From: Eikenella halliae
Lineage (GTDB): Bacteria; Pseudomonadota; Gammaproteobacteria; Burkholderiales; Neisseriaceae
Direction: 5' to 3'
NCBI RefSeq assembly: GCF_001648475.1
Contig: NZ_LXSQ01000011.1
Location: forward strand, 6,408-70,407
DNA: 64,000 bases
This document shows positions 41,533 to 49,516 of the stretch, one piece after another. Position 1 is the first letter of the stretch, and each line of letters starts with the position of its first letter. A model generated the notes under the pieces. It did no database searches, was not told where the DNA came from, and saw nothing but the letters and a program-made list of their open reading frames with translations. Position numbers and translations under genes: made by a program.

Positions 41533-41564
41533 AAGGCTACCTGAAAAAGGTTTCAGGTAGCCTT
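41533..41564 (+). terminator. Terminator of the zinc cluster, DUS inverted pair
   Basis: AAGGCTACCTGAAA and TTTCAGGTAGCCTT with a four-base loop, six bases after the CobW-like gene. Confidence 0.75.
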
Positions 41565-41639
41565 GACTTGGCAGTTGACCAGAAAATGCGGATACCTATG
41601 CGGCAGCGAAGAAACGGGTATTCATTCACAAGGAGGATG

Positions 41640-41743
41640 TATAGTGGATTAACAAAAATCAGGACAAGGCGGCGAACCGCAGACAGTACACACGTTACGG
41701 CAAGGCGAGCCAACGCTGTACTGGTTTTTGTTAATTCACTATA
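41640..41743. repeat. Correia repeat enclosed element (CREE), 104 bp
   Basis: Starts TATAGTGGATT and ends AATTCACTATA. A TA is present at each junction, as expected for the TA target of Correia elements. It stands exactly between an AAGGAGG sequence and the ATG of the downstream gene. Confidence 0.9.
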
Positions 41744-42004
41744 ATGAAATCCGGGATGATGATTTCTCAGAAGATACAGGAAATAAGATTGGCTTTGAGG
41801 GCGCTTCCCCTGCCGCACATTTTCCTGTGCCTGTTTGTGCCACTCGGCATCGGCTCATTTTTGGCCTGCTTGATCATTGGTCTGGAGTCGACTGATTTAG
41901 CTGCCGCTCACATTCTGTTTGCTGCGCGAATTGGTTTTGCCGGTGCTGCCGCTATCGCAGCGGTGGGCACTTTGTTGGAATATGTTCAGCGGATTAAATC
42001 GTAA
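41744..42004 (+). CDS. Small membrane protein of unknown function
   Basis: 86 residues with two predicted membrane helices (IFLCLFVPLGIGSFLACLIIGL and AARIGFAGAAAIAAVGTLL). The ATG at 41744 directly follows the Correia element; a strong AAGGAGG is on the other side of the element, so translation may be reduced or start at a later ATG (41756 or 41759). Family not recognised. Confidence 0.55.
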   Translation: MKSGMMISQKIQEIRLALRALPLPHIFLCLFVPLGIGSFLACLIIGLESTDLAAAHILFAARIGFAGAAAIAAVGTLLEYVQRIKS

Positions 42005-42045
42005 TTTCTGAATTTCTCTGCTCCAGGTGCGTGCCAAACCGACTT

Positions 42046-42080
42046 GAGGCTACCTGAAAATCTATTTTTCAGGTAGCCTC
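42046..42080 (+). terminator. DUS inverted-pair terminator
   Basis: GAGGCTACCTGAAAA and TTTTTCAGGTAGCCTC with a four-base loop between the small membrane gene and the next gene. Confidence 0.7.
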
Positions 42081-42090
42081 TCCCTTTTTC

Positions 42091-42735
42091 ATGCCCCGCC
42101 AAACCATCATGCTCACCCCGCAAAGCTGCGACCTGTTCCAACGCCCGTTTTTCCAGTTCGCCCAAATCCGCCAATACCAGCCCGAAACCGAAGCGCAAAC
42201 CAAGGCCGACTACAAAGCCGCGTGGCAAGTGTGGCGCACGCTGGTTTTTCAGGTAGCCACCGAATTGGGCGCAGGCTTTGCCCCGCCGCATATCGAACGC
42301 TGGTGCAACGGCTGGCAGGTGCGCGCCCACTTTTTCGCCTATTTCAAATATCAAACCCATGCCGATACGGCGGTCATCCTCTCGCTGCTGCTCAACCGCC
42401 GCAGGCTCACCGCCAGCCTCGAATGGCACGAATACCGCGCCGCCCGCTCCACCCTGCCGCTGGCCTGCTACCAACAGGCTTTGGCCGATTTCCCGCACGC
42501 CGACTTTGCCGACTTCCAAATCTGGCATGGCAGCGACAGCGAATACGCCGACTACCCCGCCATCGCCGCCGTCCCGCCTGAGGCCTTCTCTCTGCGCAGC
42601 CCGCAAGACTTCCTCTGCCTCGGCCGCCACTTGGAACGCGACCAACTGGGGCAGGCCGACAGCGCGGCCTGGCTAGTCGAAACCCTGCACCGCCTGCTGC
42701 CGGTGTACGAAGCCTGCCACAACGTGCGGCTGTGA
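42091..42735 (+). CDS. Conserved protein, HI_0552-like family
   Basis: 214 residues, soluble. FFQFAQIRQY, KADYKAAWQVWRTLV, HIERWCNGWQVRAHFFAYFKY and an LLLNRRRLTASLEWHEY segment look like the HI_0552 family of unknown function known from Haemophilus and Neisseriaceae; this is recalled, not searched. One in-frame DUS gives FQVA near 42248. Preceded directly by a DUS terminator, so its promoter must be very close or within it. Confidence 0.65.
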   Translation: MPRQTIMLTPQSCDLFQRPFFQFAQIRQYQPETEAQTKADYKAAWQVWRTLVFQVATELGAGFAPPHIERWCNGWQVRAHFFAYFKYQTHADTAVILSLLLNRRRLTASLEWHEYRAARSTLPLACYQQALADFPHADFADFQIWHGSDSEYADYPAIAAVPPEAFSLRSPQDFLCLGRHLERDQLGQADSAAWLVETLHRLLPVYEACHNVRL

Positions 42736-42851
42736 GCGAAAGCAAGCTTTCCCCCTACTGCCGTTAGGGCTACCTGAAATCTAAAAGAAACAAACAAAAC
42801 CAATAGGCGGCGTATCAATGCCGCCCTACCCCATCATCAACGGAGAAACCC

Positions 42852-43619
42852 ATGGAGCTTTCCTTTATCCTGCTGCTCATCACCGGCTTTTTGGCCGGGC
42901 TGATGGATGCGGCCGTGGGCGGAGGCGGGCTGTTGCAGCTGCCCGCACTGTTCGGCGTGTTGCCGCCCGCCACGCCCGTGCCCACCGTGCTGGGCACCAA
43001 CAAGGCGGCTTCATTCGCCGGCACTTTCACCGCCGCCGGCCAGTTCGCCCGCCGCCTGAAGCTGCCGTGGAAAATGCTGCTGCCCGCCGGCGTGCTGGCT
43101 TTTGCCGCCTCGTTCGCCGGCGCGAAGCTGGTGGCCTATGTGCCGGTGCAATATATGAAACCGGCCATGCTGGTGATTATGGTAGCGATGTTTGTGTACA
43201 CCTTCTTCCGCAAAGATTTGGGGCAAACCGAGCGCACCCGCGCGCTCACGCGGGGCGAAATGCTGCTGGGCACGGCGTTTGGCGCGGCCATCGGCTTTTA
43301 TGACGGCCTGTTCGGCCCGGGCACGGGCAGCCTGCTGGCCTTCGTGTTCGTGCGCTTTTTTGCCTACGATTTCCTCACCGCCACCGCCTGCGCCAAGGTA
43401 ATCAACCTGATGACCAATCTGGCCGCGCTGAGCTTTTTCATCCCCAGCCAACATGTGCTGTGGCACTGGGCGCTGCCGCTGGCGGCGGCCAACCTAATCG
43501 GCGGCTTCTGCGGCGCGAAACTGGCGGTGCTCGGCGGCAGCCGCTGGCTGCGCTACGGCTTTATGGCTTTGCTGTGCCTGTTGATTGGCAATTTTGCCCG
43601 CCAGCTTTGGTTATCTTAG
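42852..43619 (+). CDS. TauE/SafE-family (TSUP) sulfite/anion exporter
   Basis: 255 residues and about eight membrane helices. The duplicated TSUP motif is clear: GFLAGLMDAAVGGGGLLQLPAL near the N-terminus and IGFYDGLFGPGTGSLLAF in the second half, plus LGTNKAASFAGT. The family moves sulfite, sulfoacetate or related anions. Its place before metZ is compatible with sulfur metabolism but the ligand is unknown. ATG follows GGAG. Confidence 0.9.
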   Translation: MELSFILLLITGFLAGLMDAAVGGGGLLQLPALFGVLPPATPVPTVLGTNKAASFAGTFTAAGQFARRLKLPWKMLLPAGVLAFAASFAGAKLVAYVPVQYMKPAMLVIMVAMFVYTFFRKDLGQTERTRALTRGEMLLGTAFGAAIGFYDGLFGPGTGSLLAFVFVRFFAYDFLTATACAKVINLMTNLAALSFFIPSQHVLWHWALPLAAANLIGGFCGAKLAVLGGSRWLRYGFMALLCLLIGNFARQLWLS

Positions 43620-43682
43620 GCAGCGGGTTTTCGGCGGCAGGCAAAAAGAGTATGCTTAAGGCCGTTTGCCGCATCGTTTATT

Positions 43683-43788
43683 TATAGTGAATTAAATTTA
43701 AACCAGTACAGCGTTGGCTCGCCTTGCCGTACTATTTGTACTGTCTGCGGCTCGCCGCCTTGTCCTGATTTAAATTTAATCCACTATA
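43683..43788. repeat. Correia repeat enclosed element (CREE), 106 bp
   Basis: Starts TATAGTGAATTAAATTTAAA and ends TTTAATCCACTATA, with the usual interior. It lies in the spacer between the TSUP gene and metZ. Confidence 0.9.
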
Positions 43789-43818
43789 CTATCGTGCCCC
43801 CAACAGCACGAAAATTGC

Positions 43819-43861
43819 TTTTCAGGTAGCCTAATCAGGCAAAATTGAGGCTACCTGAAAA
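43819..43861. repeat. DUS inverted pair upstream of metZ
   Basis: TTTTCAGGTAGCCT and AGGCTACCTGAAAA, separated by 15 bases, stand 38 bases before the metZ ATG, in the leader of the gene and not after one. Confidence 0.55.
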
Positions 43862-43898
43862 CTCCATCCTCCCTATTCATTCACTTGGAAAAGACACC

Positions 43899-45077
43899 AT
43901 GACCCAACCGCTTCATCCGCAAACCCTCGCCATCCGCGGCGCCAAAGAGCAAACCGACTACAACGAACACAACCAAGCCCTGTTCCTCACCAGCAGTTTC
44001 ATGTTCGATTCCGCCGCCGACGGCGCCGATTTGTTTGCCCACAGAAAACCCGGCTTCACCTACTCGCGCACCGCCAACCCCACCGTTTCCGCCTTTGCCC
44101 GCCGCATCGCCCTGCTCGAAGGCGGCGAGGCCGGCATCGCCACCGGCACCGGCATGGCCGCCATCCAAGCTGCCCTGCTCACATTCCTCTCCGCCGGCGA
44201 CCACCTCGTGAGCAGCCGCAGCCTGTTCGGCACCACCTTGGGCTTTATCCAAAACCACCTCGCCCGTTTCGGCATCGAAGTTACCCTCGTGCCGCAAACC
44301 GAACCCGCCGCCTGGCGCGAGGCCGTAAAGCCCAACACCAAAATGCTGTTTGTGGAAACCCCGTCCAACCCGCTCAACGAAATCGCCGACATCGCCGCGC
44401 TGGCCGACATCGCACACAGCAACGGCGCCCTGCTCGCCGTAGACAACTGCTTCTGCTCTCCCGCCCTGCAGCAGCCGCTCAAACTCGGCGCCGATTTATC
44501 CGTGCAATCCGCCACCAAAGCCATCGACGGCCACGGCCGCGTGATGGGCGGCGTGGTGTGCGGCCGCGCCGAGCTGATGGAAAAAGTGGCGGTATATGCC
44601 AACTCCGCTGGCCTACTGCTCTCCCCGTTCAACGCCTGGGTGCTGCTCTCCGGCTGCGAAACCCTGCCCCTGCGCATGGAAAAGCAAAACGCCCAGGCGC
44701 AGGCCGTGGCCGAATGGCTGGAGAAACGCAGCGAAGTGGCCAAAGTGTATTACAGCGGCCTGCCCAGCCACCCCCAAGCCGCGCTTTCCGCTAAACAGCA
44801 ATCCGGCGGCGGCATCGTGGTGGCCTTCGAGCTCAAAGGCGGGCAGAGCGCCGCCTGGCAAGTGATCGACCGCGTTAAAGTATTCTCCAAAACCGCCAAC
44901 CTCGGCGACGTGCGCTCCACCATCACCCACCCCTGGACCACCACCCACTGCCGCCTCGAGCCGCAAGCCAAACTCGAAGCCGGCATCCGCGAAGGCCTCA
45001 TCCGCCTCTCCATCGGCCTGGAAGACACCGCCGATCTGATTGCCGACTTGCAACAGGCATTGGAAAGCATCCGCTAA
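43899..45077 (+). CDS. metZ: O-succinylhomoserine sulfhydrylase
   Basis: 392 residues from ATG 43899; the upstream ORF extension runs through a DUS and is discarded. The Cys/Met-metabolism PLP fold is clear: TYSRTANPTVSAFARRIALLEGGE, FVETPSNPLNEIADI, and the PLP Lys in SVQSATKAIDGHG. The LGDVRSTITHPWTTTH segment fits MetZ better than MetB. It makes homocysteine directly from O-succinylhomoserine, feeding MetE. Confidence 0.93.
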   Translation: MTQPLHPQTLAIRGAKEQTDYNEHNQALFLTSSFMFDSAADGADLFAHRKPGFTYSRTANPTVSAFARRIALLEGGEAGIATGTGMAAIQAALLTFLSAGDHLVSSRSLFGTTLGFIQNHLARFGIEVTLVPQTEPAAWREAVKPNTKMLFVETPSNPLNEIADIAALADIAHSNGALLAVDNCFCSPALQQPLKLGADLSVQSATKAIDGHGRVMGGVVCGRAELMEKVAVYANSAGLLLSPFNAWVLLSGCETLPLRMEKQNAQAQAVAEWLEKRSEVAKVYYSGLPSHPQAALSAKQQSGGGIVVAFELKGGQSAAWQVIDRVKVFSKTANLGDVRSTITHPWTTTHCRLEPQAKLEAGIREGLIRLSIGLEDTADLIADLQQALESIR

Positions 45078-45095
45078 GCCCCGCGCGGCACACAA

Positions 45096-45135
45096 AAGGC
45101 TACCTGAAAACGAATAAAGCTTTTCAGGTAGCCTT
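45096..45135 (+). terminator. metZ terminator, DUS inverted pair
   Basis: AAGGCTACCTGAAAA and TTTTCAGGTAGCCTT, 18 bases past the metZ stop. Confidence 0.7.
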
Positions 45136-45369
45136 CAATCTGTCAGCGGGCGGGCATCTGAATAGCCGGAATAATGTTTCCTTCAACACCCAGCATCGCG
45201 CCGCAGCCAGCATGGCCAATACGGTATGAAAACGAGGCATTCCGGCCATGGCCCGCCCGTTTCATCGCCTGTTCACACCTGTTCATCCCCCGCCATATCA
45301 GGCAAAATAGCAGCGTTTTTCATTCATCCAGCCTTCCAAAGGCTACCTGAAACCCACCCACCGCACATC

Positions 45370-46503
45370 ATGACCACATTCACCCCGCCCCCCTTCGCCG
45401 GCCACAGCCCCCTGAGCTGGTATCAGGCCGCGTCCCGGCAGCCCGGCTTTATCCGCGATGCCGCCCAAGAAACCGCCATCCGCCGCCTCGACCAGCTCTG
45501 GCACGAGCTCAATGCCCACCGCCAACAGCGCGGCCGCCTGCTGGGCAAACTCTTCGGCAAAAAAAACCAGCCGCCCAAAGGCCTCTATTTCTACGGCGGC
45601 GTCGGGCGCGGCAAAAGCTTCCTGATGGACGCCTTCCACGGCTGCCTGCCGCCCGGCACCGCCCGCCGCGTACACTTCCACGCCTTCATGGCCGAAGCCC
45701 ACCGCCGCATGCGCGAACACAAAAACCAAGCCAACCCGCTGCAAGCCGTGGCCCGCGACATCGCCCGCGACGCCCAAATCCTCTGCTTCGACGAATTCCA
45801 CGTGAGCGACATCGCCGACGCCATGATTCTCGGCCGCCTGCTCGAAGGCCTGCTGGCCGAAGGCGTGGTGCTCGTAGCCACCTCCAACTACGAGCCGGCC
45901 GGGCTCTACCCGCAAGGCCAAAACCGCAGCAGCTTCCTGCCCACCATCGCCCTGCTCGAAAAAAGCCTCGACATCCTCAACGTGGACGGCGGCCAAGACT
46001 ACCGCCAACGCAGCCTCAGCCCCGCCGACATCTTCTTCATTCCCGACAATGCTGAGAGCGAAACCCGGCTCGCCGCCCTGTTCGAGCGCCACACCGGCCA
46101 AGCCCCCCAGCCCGGCAGCCTGCCCCTGCTCGGCCGCGAAATCCCCACCCAAGGCCAGGCCGACGGCGTATTGTGGTTCCATTTCGACGCCCTGTGCCGC
46201 GGCCCCCGCTCCCAGGCCGACTACCTCGCCCTGGCCGAAACCAGCCGCATGATTTTCGTCTCGCACATCCCGCAGCTCAACGAAACCGAACGCGCCGAAG
46301 CCCGCCGCCTCACCTGGCTCATCGACGTACTCTACGACTACCGTGTCAAACTCAGCGCCAGCCTCGCCGTGCCGCCCGAACAAATCTACACCCACGGCGA
46401 CTTCGCCAACGAATTCGTGCGCAGCGCCAGCCGCCTCACCGAAATGCAGTCCGAAGCCTACCTCGTCCTGCCACACCTCACACTGGACAAAGAGGCTACC
46501 TGA
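45370..46503 (+). CDS. zapE: Cell-division ATPase ZapE (AFG1 family)
   Basis: 377 residues from ATG 45370 (TTFTPPPFAGHSPLSWY); the ORF extends to 45226 without conservation. Walker A is GGVGRGKS and Walker B ILCFDEFHVSD; SNYEPAGLYPQGQNR is a family hallmark. It binds FtsZ under low-oxygen or stress conditions. Its last codons and TGA stop are supplied by an Eikenella DUS (GAG GCT ACC TGA). Confidence 0.92.
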   Translation: MTTFTPPPFAGHSPLSWYQAASRQPGFIRDAAQETAIRRLDQLWHELNAHRQQRGRLLGKLFGKKNQPPKGLYFYGGVGRGKSFLMDAFHGCLPPGTARRVHFHAFMAEAHRRMREHKNQANPLQAVARDIARDAQILCFDEFHVSDIADAMILGRLLEGLLAEGVVLVATSNYEPAGLYPQGQNRSSFLPTIALLEKSLDILNVDGGQDYRQRSLSPADIFFIPDNAESETRLAALFERHTGQAPQPGSLPLLGREIPTQGQADGVLWFHFDALCRGPRSQADYLALAETSRMIFVSHIPQLNETERAEARRLTWLIDVLYDYRVKLSASLAVPPEQIYTHGDFANEFVRSASRLTEMQSEAYLVLPHLTLDKEAT

Positions 46504-46566
46504 AAAACCAGCCTCAACCCAAACAGCCACCCCTTTTCAGGTAGCCCGAACCCATAAGGAAACCCC

Positions 46567-47139
46567 ATGCCCATCAAACTCATCGTCGGCCTCGGCAACC
46601 CCGGCCCCGAATACGAAGACACCCGCCACAACGCCGGCTTCTGGCTGCTCGACCAGCTCGCCCAGCAATGGCACAGCCATTGGCAAGACGACAGGAAATT
46701 CTTCGGCCACCTCATCCGCAGCACCCGCCCCAGCGGCGAAATCCGCCTGCTCAAGCCGCAAACCTATATGAACCTCTCCGGCCAAGCCGTGCAGGCCGTT
46801 GCCTCGTTTTATAAAATCCAGCCGCAGGAAATCCTCGTTATCCACGACGAGCTCGACCTCGAGCCCGGCCGCATCAAATTCAAACTCGGCGGCGGCAACG
46901 GCGGCCACAACGGCCTCAAAGACATCCAAGCCCGCCTCGGCAGCCCCGACTTCTACCGCCTGCGCCTGGGCATCGGCCACCCCGGCGACCGCAACGAAGT
47001 GGTGAACTACGTGCTAAAAAAACCCCGCCGCGAAGAGAAGGAACTGATCGAAGACGCCATCGACAAATCCATCGCCACCCTGCCCGACATCCTCGCCGGC
47101 AAAATCGAAGCCGCCCAGCGGGTGTTGCACGGGAAATAG
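46567..47139 (+). CDS. pth: Peptidyl-tRNA hydrolase
   Basis: 190 residues. KLIVGLGNPGPEYEDTRHNAGF contains the catalytic His, LKPQTYMNLSG and VIHDELDLEPG the catalytic Asp, and GGGNGGHNGLKDI the substrate site. It recycles peptidyl-tRNA released from stalled ribosomes. AGGAAACCCC precedes the ATG. A DUS terminator follows. Confidence 0.97.
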   Translation: MPIKLIVGLGNPGPEYEDTRHNAGFWLLDQLAQQWHSHWQDDRKFFGHLIRSTRPSGEIRLLKPQTYMNLSGQAVQAVASFYKIQPQEILVIHDELDLEPGRIKFKLGGGNGGHNGLKDIQARLGSPDFYRLRLGIGHPGDRNEVVNYVLKKPRREEKELIEDAIDKSIATLPDILAGKIEAAQRVLHGK

Positions 47140-47145
47140 GCTATA

Positions 47146-47185
47146 AAGGCTACCTGAAACGCCATCCACATTTTCAGGTAGCCTT
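47146..47185 (+). terminator. pth terminator, DUS inverted pair
   Basis: AAGGCTACCTGAAA and TTTTCAGGTAGCCTT with a short loop, seven bases after the pth stop. Confidence 0.7.
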
Positions 47186-47203
47186 AAATTAGAAAGCAAC
47201 CCA

Positions 47204-48682
47204 ATGAAATACAAAGACCTACGCGACTTCATCGCCATGCTCGAGCAGCGGGGCAAACTCAAGCGCATCGCCCATCCCGTTTCCCCGCATTTGGAAATGA
47301 CTGAAATCGCCGACCGCGTGCTGCGTGCCGAAGGGCCGGCGTTGTTGTTTGAACACCCGATTAAGCCCGACGGTACGCGCTACGATTATCCTGTGTTGGC
47401 AAACCTGTTCGGCACGCCCGAACGTGTGGCGATGGGCATGGGCGCGGACAGCGTGTCCAAGCTGCGCGAAATCGGGCAGACGCTGGCGTATCTGAAAGAA
47501 CCCGAACCGCCCAAAGGCATCAAAGACGCGTTTTCCAAACTGCCGCTGCTGAAAGACATTTGGAGCATGGCGCCGAACGTGGTGAAAAATGCGCCGTGTC
47601 AGGAAATTGTATGGGAAGGTGAAGACGTTGATTTGTATCAACTTCCGATTCAACATTGCTGGCCGGAAGACGTTGCGCCACTAGTAACGTGGGGCTTGAC
47701 CGTAACGCGCGGTCCGCACAAAAAACGCCAGAATTTAGGCATTTACCGCCAACAACTAATCGGCAAAAACAAGCTGATTATGCGCTGGCTGTCGCATCGC
47801 GGCGGCGCGCTGGATTATCAGGAGTTCCGCAAACTCAATCCCAATACGCCGTATCCCGTCGCTGTCGTACTCGGCTGCGACCCTGCCACCATTTTGGGCG
47901 CGGTAACGCCCGTTCCCGATACCTTGAGCGAATACCAATTTGCCGGACTGCTGCGCGGTTCGCGGACGGAACTGGTGAAATGTATCGGCAACGATTTGCA
48001 AGTGCCCGCACGCGCAGAAATCGTGCTGGAAGGCGTGATTCATCCGAACGAAACCGCGTTGGAAGGCCCATACGGCGACCACACGGGCTATTACAACGAA
48101 CAGGACCATTTCCCCGTGTTTACGGTCGAACGCATCACCATGCGCGAAAACCCGATTTACCACTCCACCTATACGGGCAAACCGCCCGATGAACCCGCCG
48201 TTTTAGGCGTGGCGTTGAACGAAGTGTTCGTACCGCTCTTGCAAAAGCAGTTCCCCGAAATCACCGATTTCTACCTGCCGCCAGAAGGCTGCTCCTACCG
48301 CATGGCGGTGGTCAGCATGAAAAAACAGTACGCCGGACACGCCAAGCGCGTGATGATGGGCTGCTGGTCGTTCCTGCGCCAGTTTATGTACACCAAATTC
48401 ATCATCGTGGTCGATGATGATGTGAACGTGCGCGACTGGAAAGAAGTCATCTGGGCGGTAACCACGCGCATGGACCCTGTACGCGACACCGTTTTGGTGG
48501 AAAATACGCCCATCGACTACCTCGATTTTGCCAGCCCCGTCAGTGGACTCGGCGGCAAAATGGGCTTGGACGCAACCAACAAATGGCCGGGCGAAACCGA
48601 CCGCGAATGGGGACGGGTAATCAAAAAAGACCCTGCGGTTACGGCTAAGATTGATGAGATTTGGGGGGAATTGGGGTTATAG
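47204..48682 (+). CDS. ubiD: 3-octaprenyl-4-hydroxybenzoate carboxy-lyase
   Basis: 492 residues, standard UbiD length. KYKDLRDFIAMLEQRGKLKRI is the family start; MGMGADSVSKLREIG, IYRQQLIGKNKLIMRWLSHRGGA and EGPYGDHTGYYNEQD belong to the prenylated-FMN active-site region. It decarboxylates the ubiquinone precursor and needs UbiX, absent here. The gene has no Eikenella DUS, and its downstream spacer has a Simonsiella-type word at 48710. Confidence 0.96.
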   Translation: MKYKDLRDFIAMLEQRGKLKRIAHPVSPHLEMTEIADRVLRAEGPALLFEHPIKPDGTRYDYPVLANLFGTPERVAMGMGADSVSKLREIGQTLAYLKEPEPPKGIKDAFSKLPLLKDIWSMAPNVVKNAPCQEIVWEGEDVDLYQLPIQHCWPEDVAPLVTWGLTVTRGPHKKRQNLGIYRQQLIGKNKLIMRWLSHRGGALDYQEFRKLNPNTPYPVAVVLGCDPATILGAVTPVPDTLSEYQFAGLLRGSRTELVKCIGNDLQVPARAEIVLEGVIHPNETALEGPYGDHTGYYNEQDHFPVFTVERITMRENPIYHSTYTGKPPDEPAVLGVALNEVFVPLLQKQFPEITDFYLPPEGCSYRMAVVSMKKQYAGHAKRVMMGCWSFLRQFMYTKFIIVVDDDVNVRDWKEVIWAVTTRMDPVRDTVLVENTPIDYLDFASPVSGLGGKMGLDATNKWPGETDREWGRVIKKDPAVTAKIDEIWGELGL

Positions 48683-48763
48683 AGAAAGTGTTGAAGTATT
48701 CCAATGGTTTTCAGGCAGCCTGCAACGGATAATCCATTATTTTGATTGTATTAGGAGAGAAAA

Positions 48764-49339
48764 ATGTCATTCACTACAATTATCTACGCGCACCCATACG
48801 AGCAAAGCTTCAATTACGGTATTTTGCAACGGGTACAGCAACTGTTAGACGAAAAAGGCGAAAAATACCAACTGATCGACTTATATGAAGACGGCTTCAA
48901 CCCCGCCTACACCAAAGAAGAGCTTGCCCTGTTCAATCAAGGCAAAGCCCTTGATCCGCTGGTTCTGCGTTATCAAGAACTTTTGAAAGCCTCCAGCCGC
49001 CTAATTTTCATCTTCCCAATCTGGTGGGCGGATATGCCGGCCATCGTCAAAGGATTTGAAGACAAGGTTTTCCTGAAAACGTTTGCCTATGTCCCCACCG
49101 CCACCGGTCTGAAAGGCAACCTGACCAATATCAAAGAAGCCTTGGTCATCAGCACGTCCACCGCCCCCACATGGTATCTGAAATGGTTTTGCGGCAACGG
49201 CATCGGCAAAGCGATGGTGGGACACACGCTCAAAGGCATCGGTATCGCCAAGCGCCGATGGCTCAACTTCGGCAACATGGACAAATCCACCGCCGAACAG
49301 CGGCAGGCGTTTTTGGCAGATTTAAGTCGAAATATATGA
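48764..49339 (+). CDS. NAD(P)H oxidoreductase, flavodoxin-like (NQO/KefF type)
   Basis: 191 residues. TTIIYAHPYEQSFNYGIL is the FMN-binding start and FIFPIWWADMPAIVKGFEDKVF the conserved quinone-reductase core. It probably reduces quinones by two electrons. AGGAGAG precedes the ATG. Less GC-rich than the flanking genes and within a tract of foreign DUS dialects. Confidence 0.85.
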   Translation: MSFTTIIYAHPYEQSFNYGILQRVQQLLDEKGEKYQLIDLYEDGFNPAYTKEELALFNQGKALDPLVLRYQELLKASSRLIFIFPIWWADMPAIVKGFEDKVFLKTFAYVPTATGLKGNLTNIKEALVISTSTAPTWYLKWFCGNGIGKAMVGHTLKGIGIAKRRWLNFGNMDKSTAEQRQAFLADLSRNI

Positions 49340-49382
49340 TTTTAAATCATTAAATTATTGGAAGCACTATTTCAATATCACA

Positions 49383-49426
49383 AAAAGCAGCCTGCACTTA
49401 ATAAATCCAAAGTGCAGGCTGCTTTT
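49383..49426 (+). terminator. Terminator of Kingella-type DUS (AAGCAGCCTGCA)
   Basis: AAAAGCAGCCTGCACTT and AAGTGCAGGCTGCTTTT form a perfect 17-bp stem with a ten-base loop and T-rich tail. The arms contain the king3-dialect uptake word, not the Eikenella one. Confidence 0.8.
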
Positions 49427-49516
49427 CCCACCTCCGCCTTCACGCCGCCATTCCTTGCCACATGCCCAAAACCCCTATACCATTCAATCCACTAACCATC
49501 AACACGGCCAACCCTC

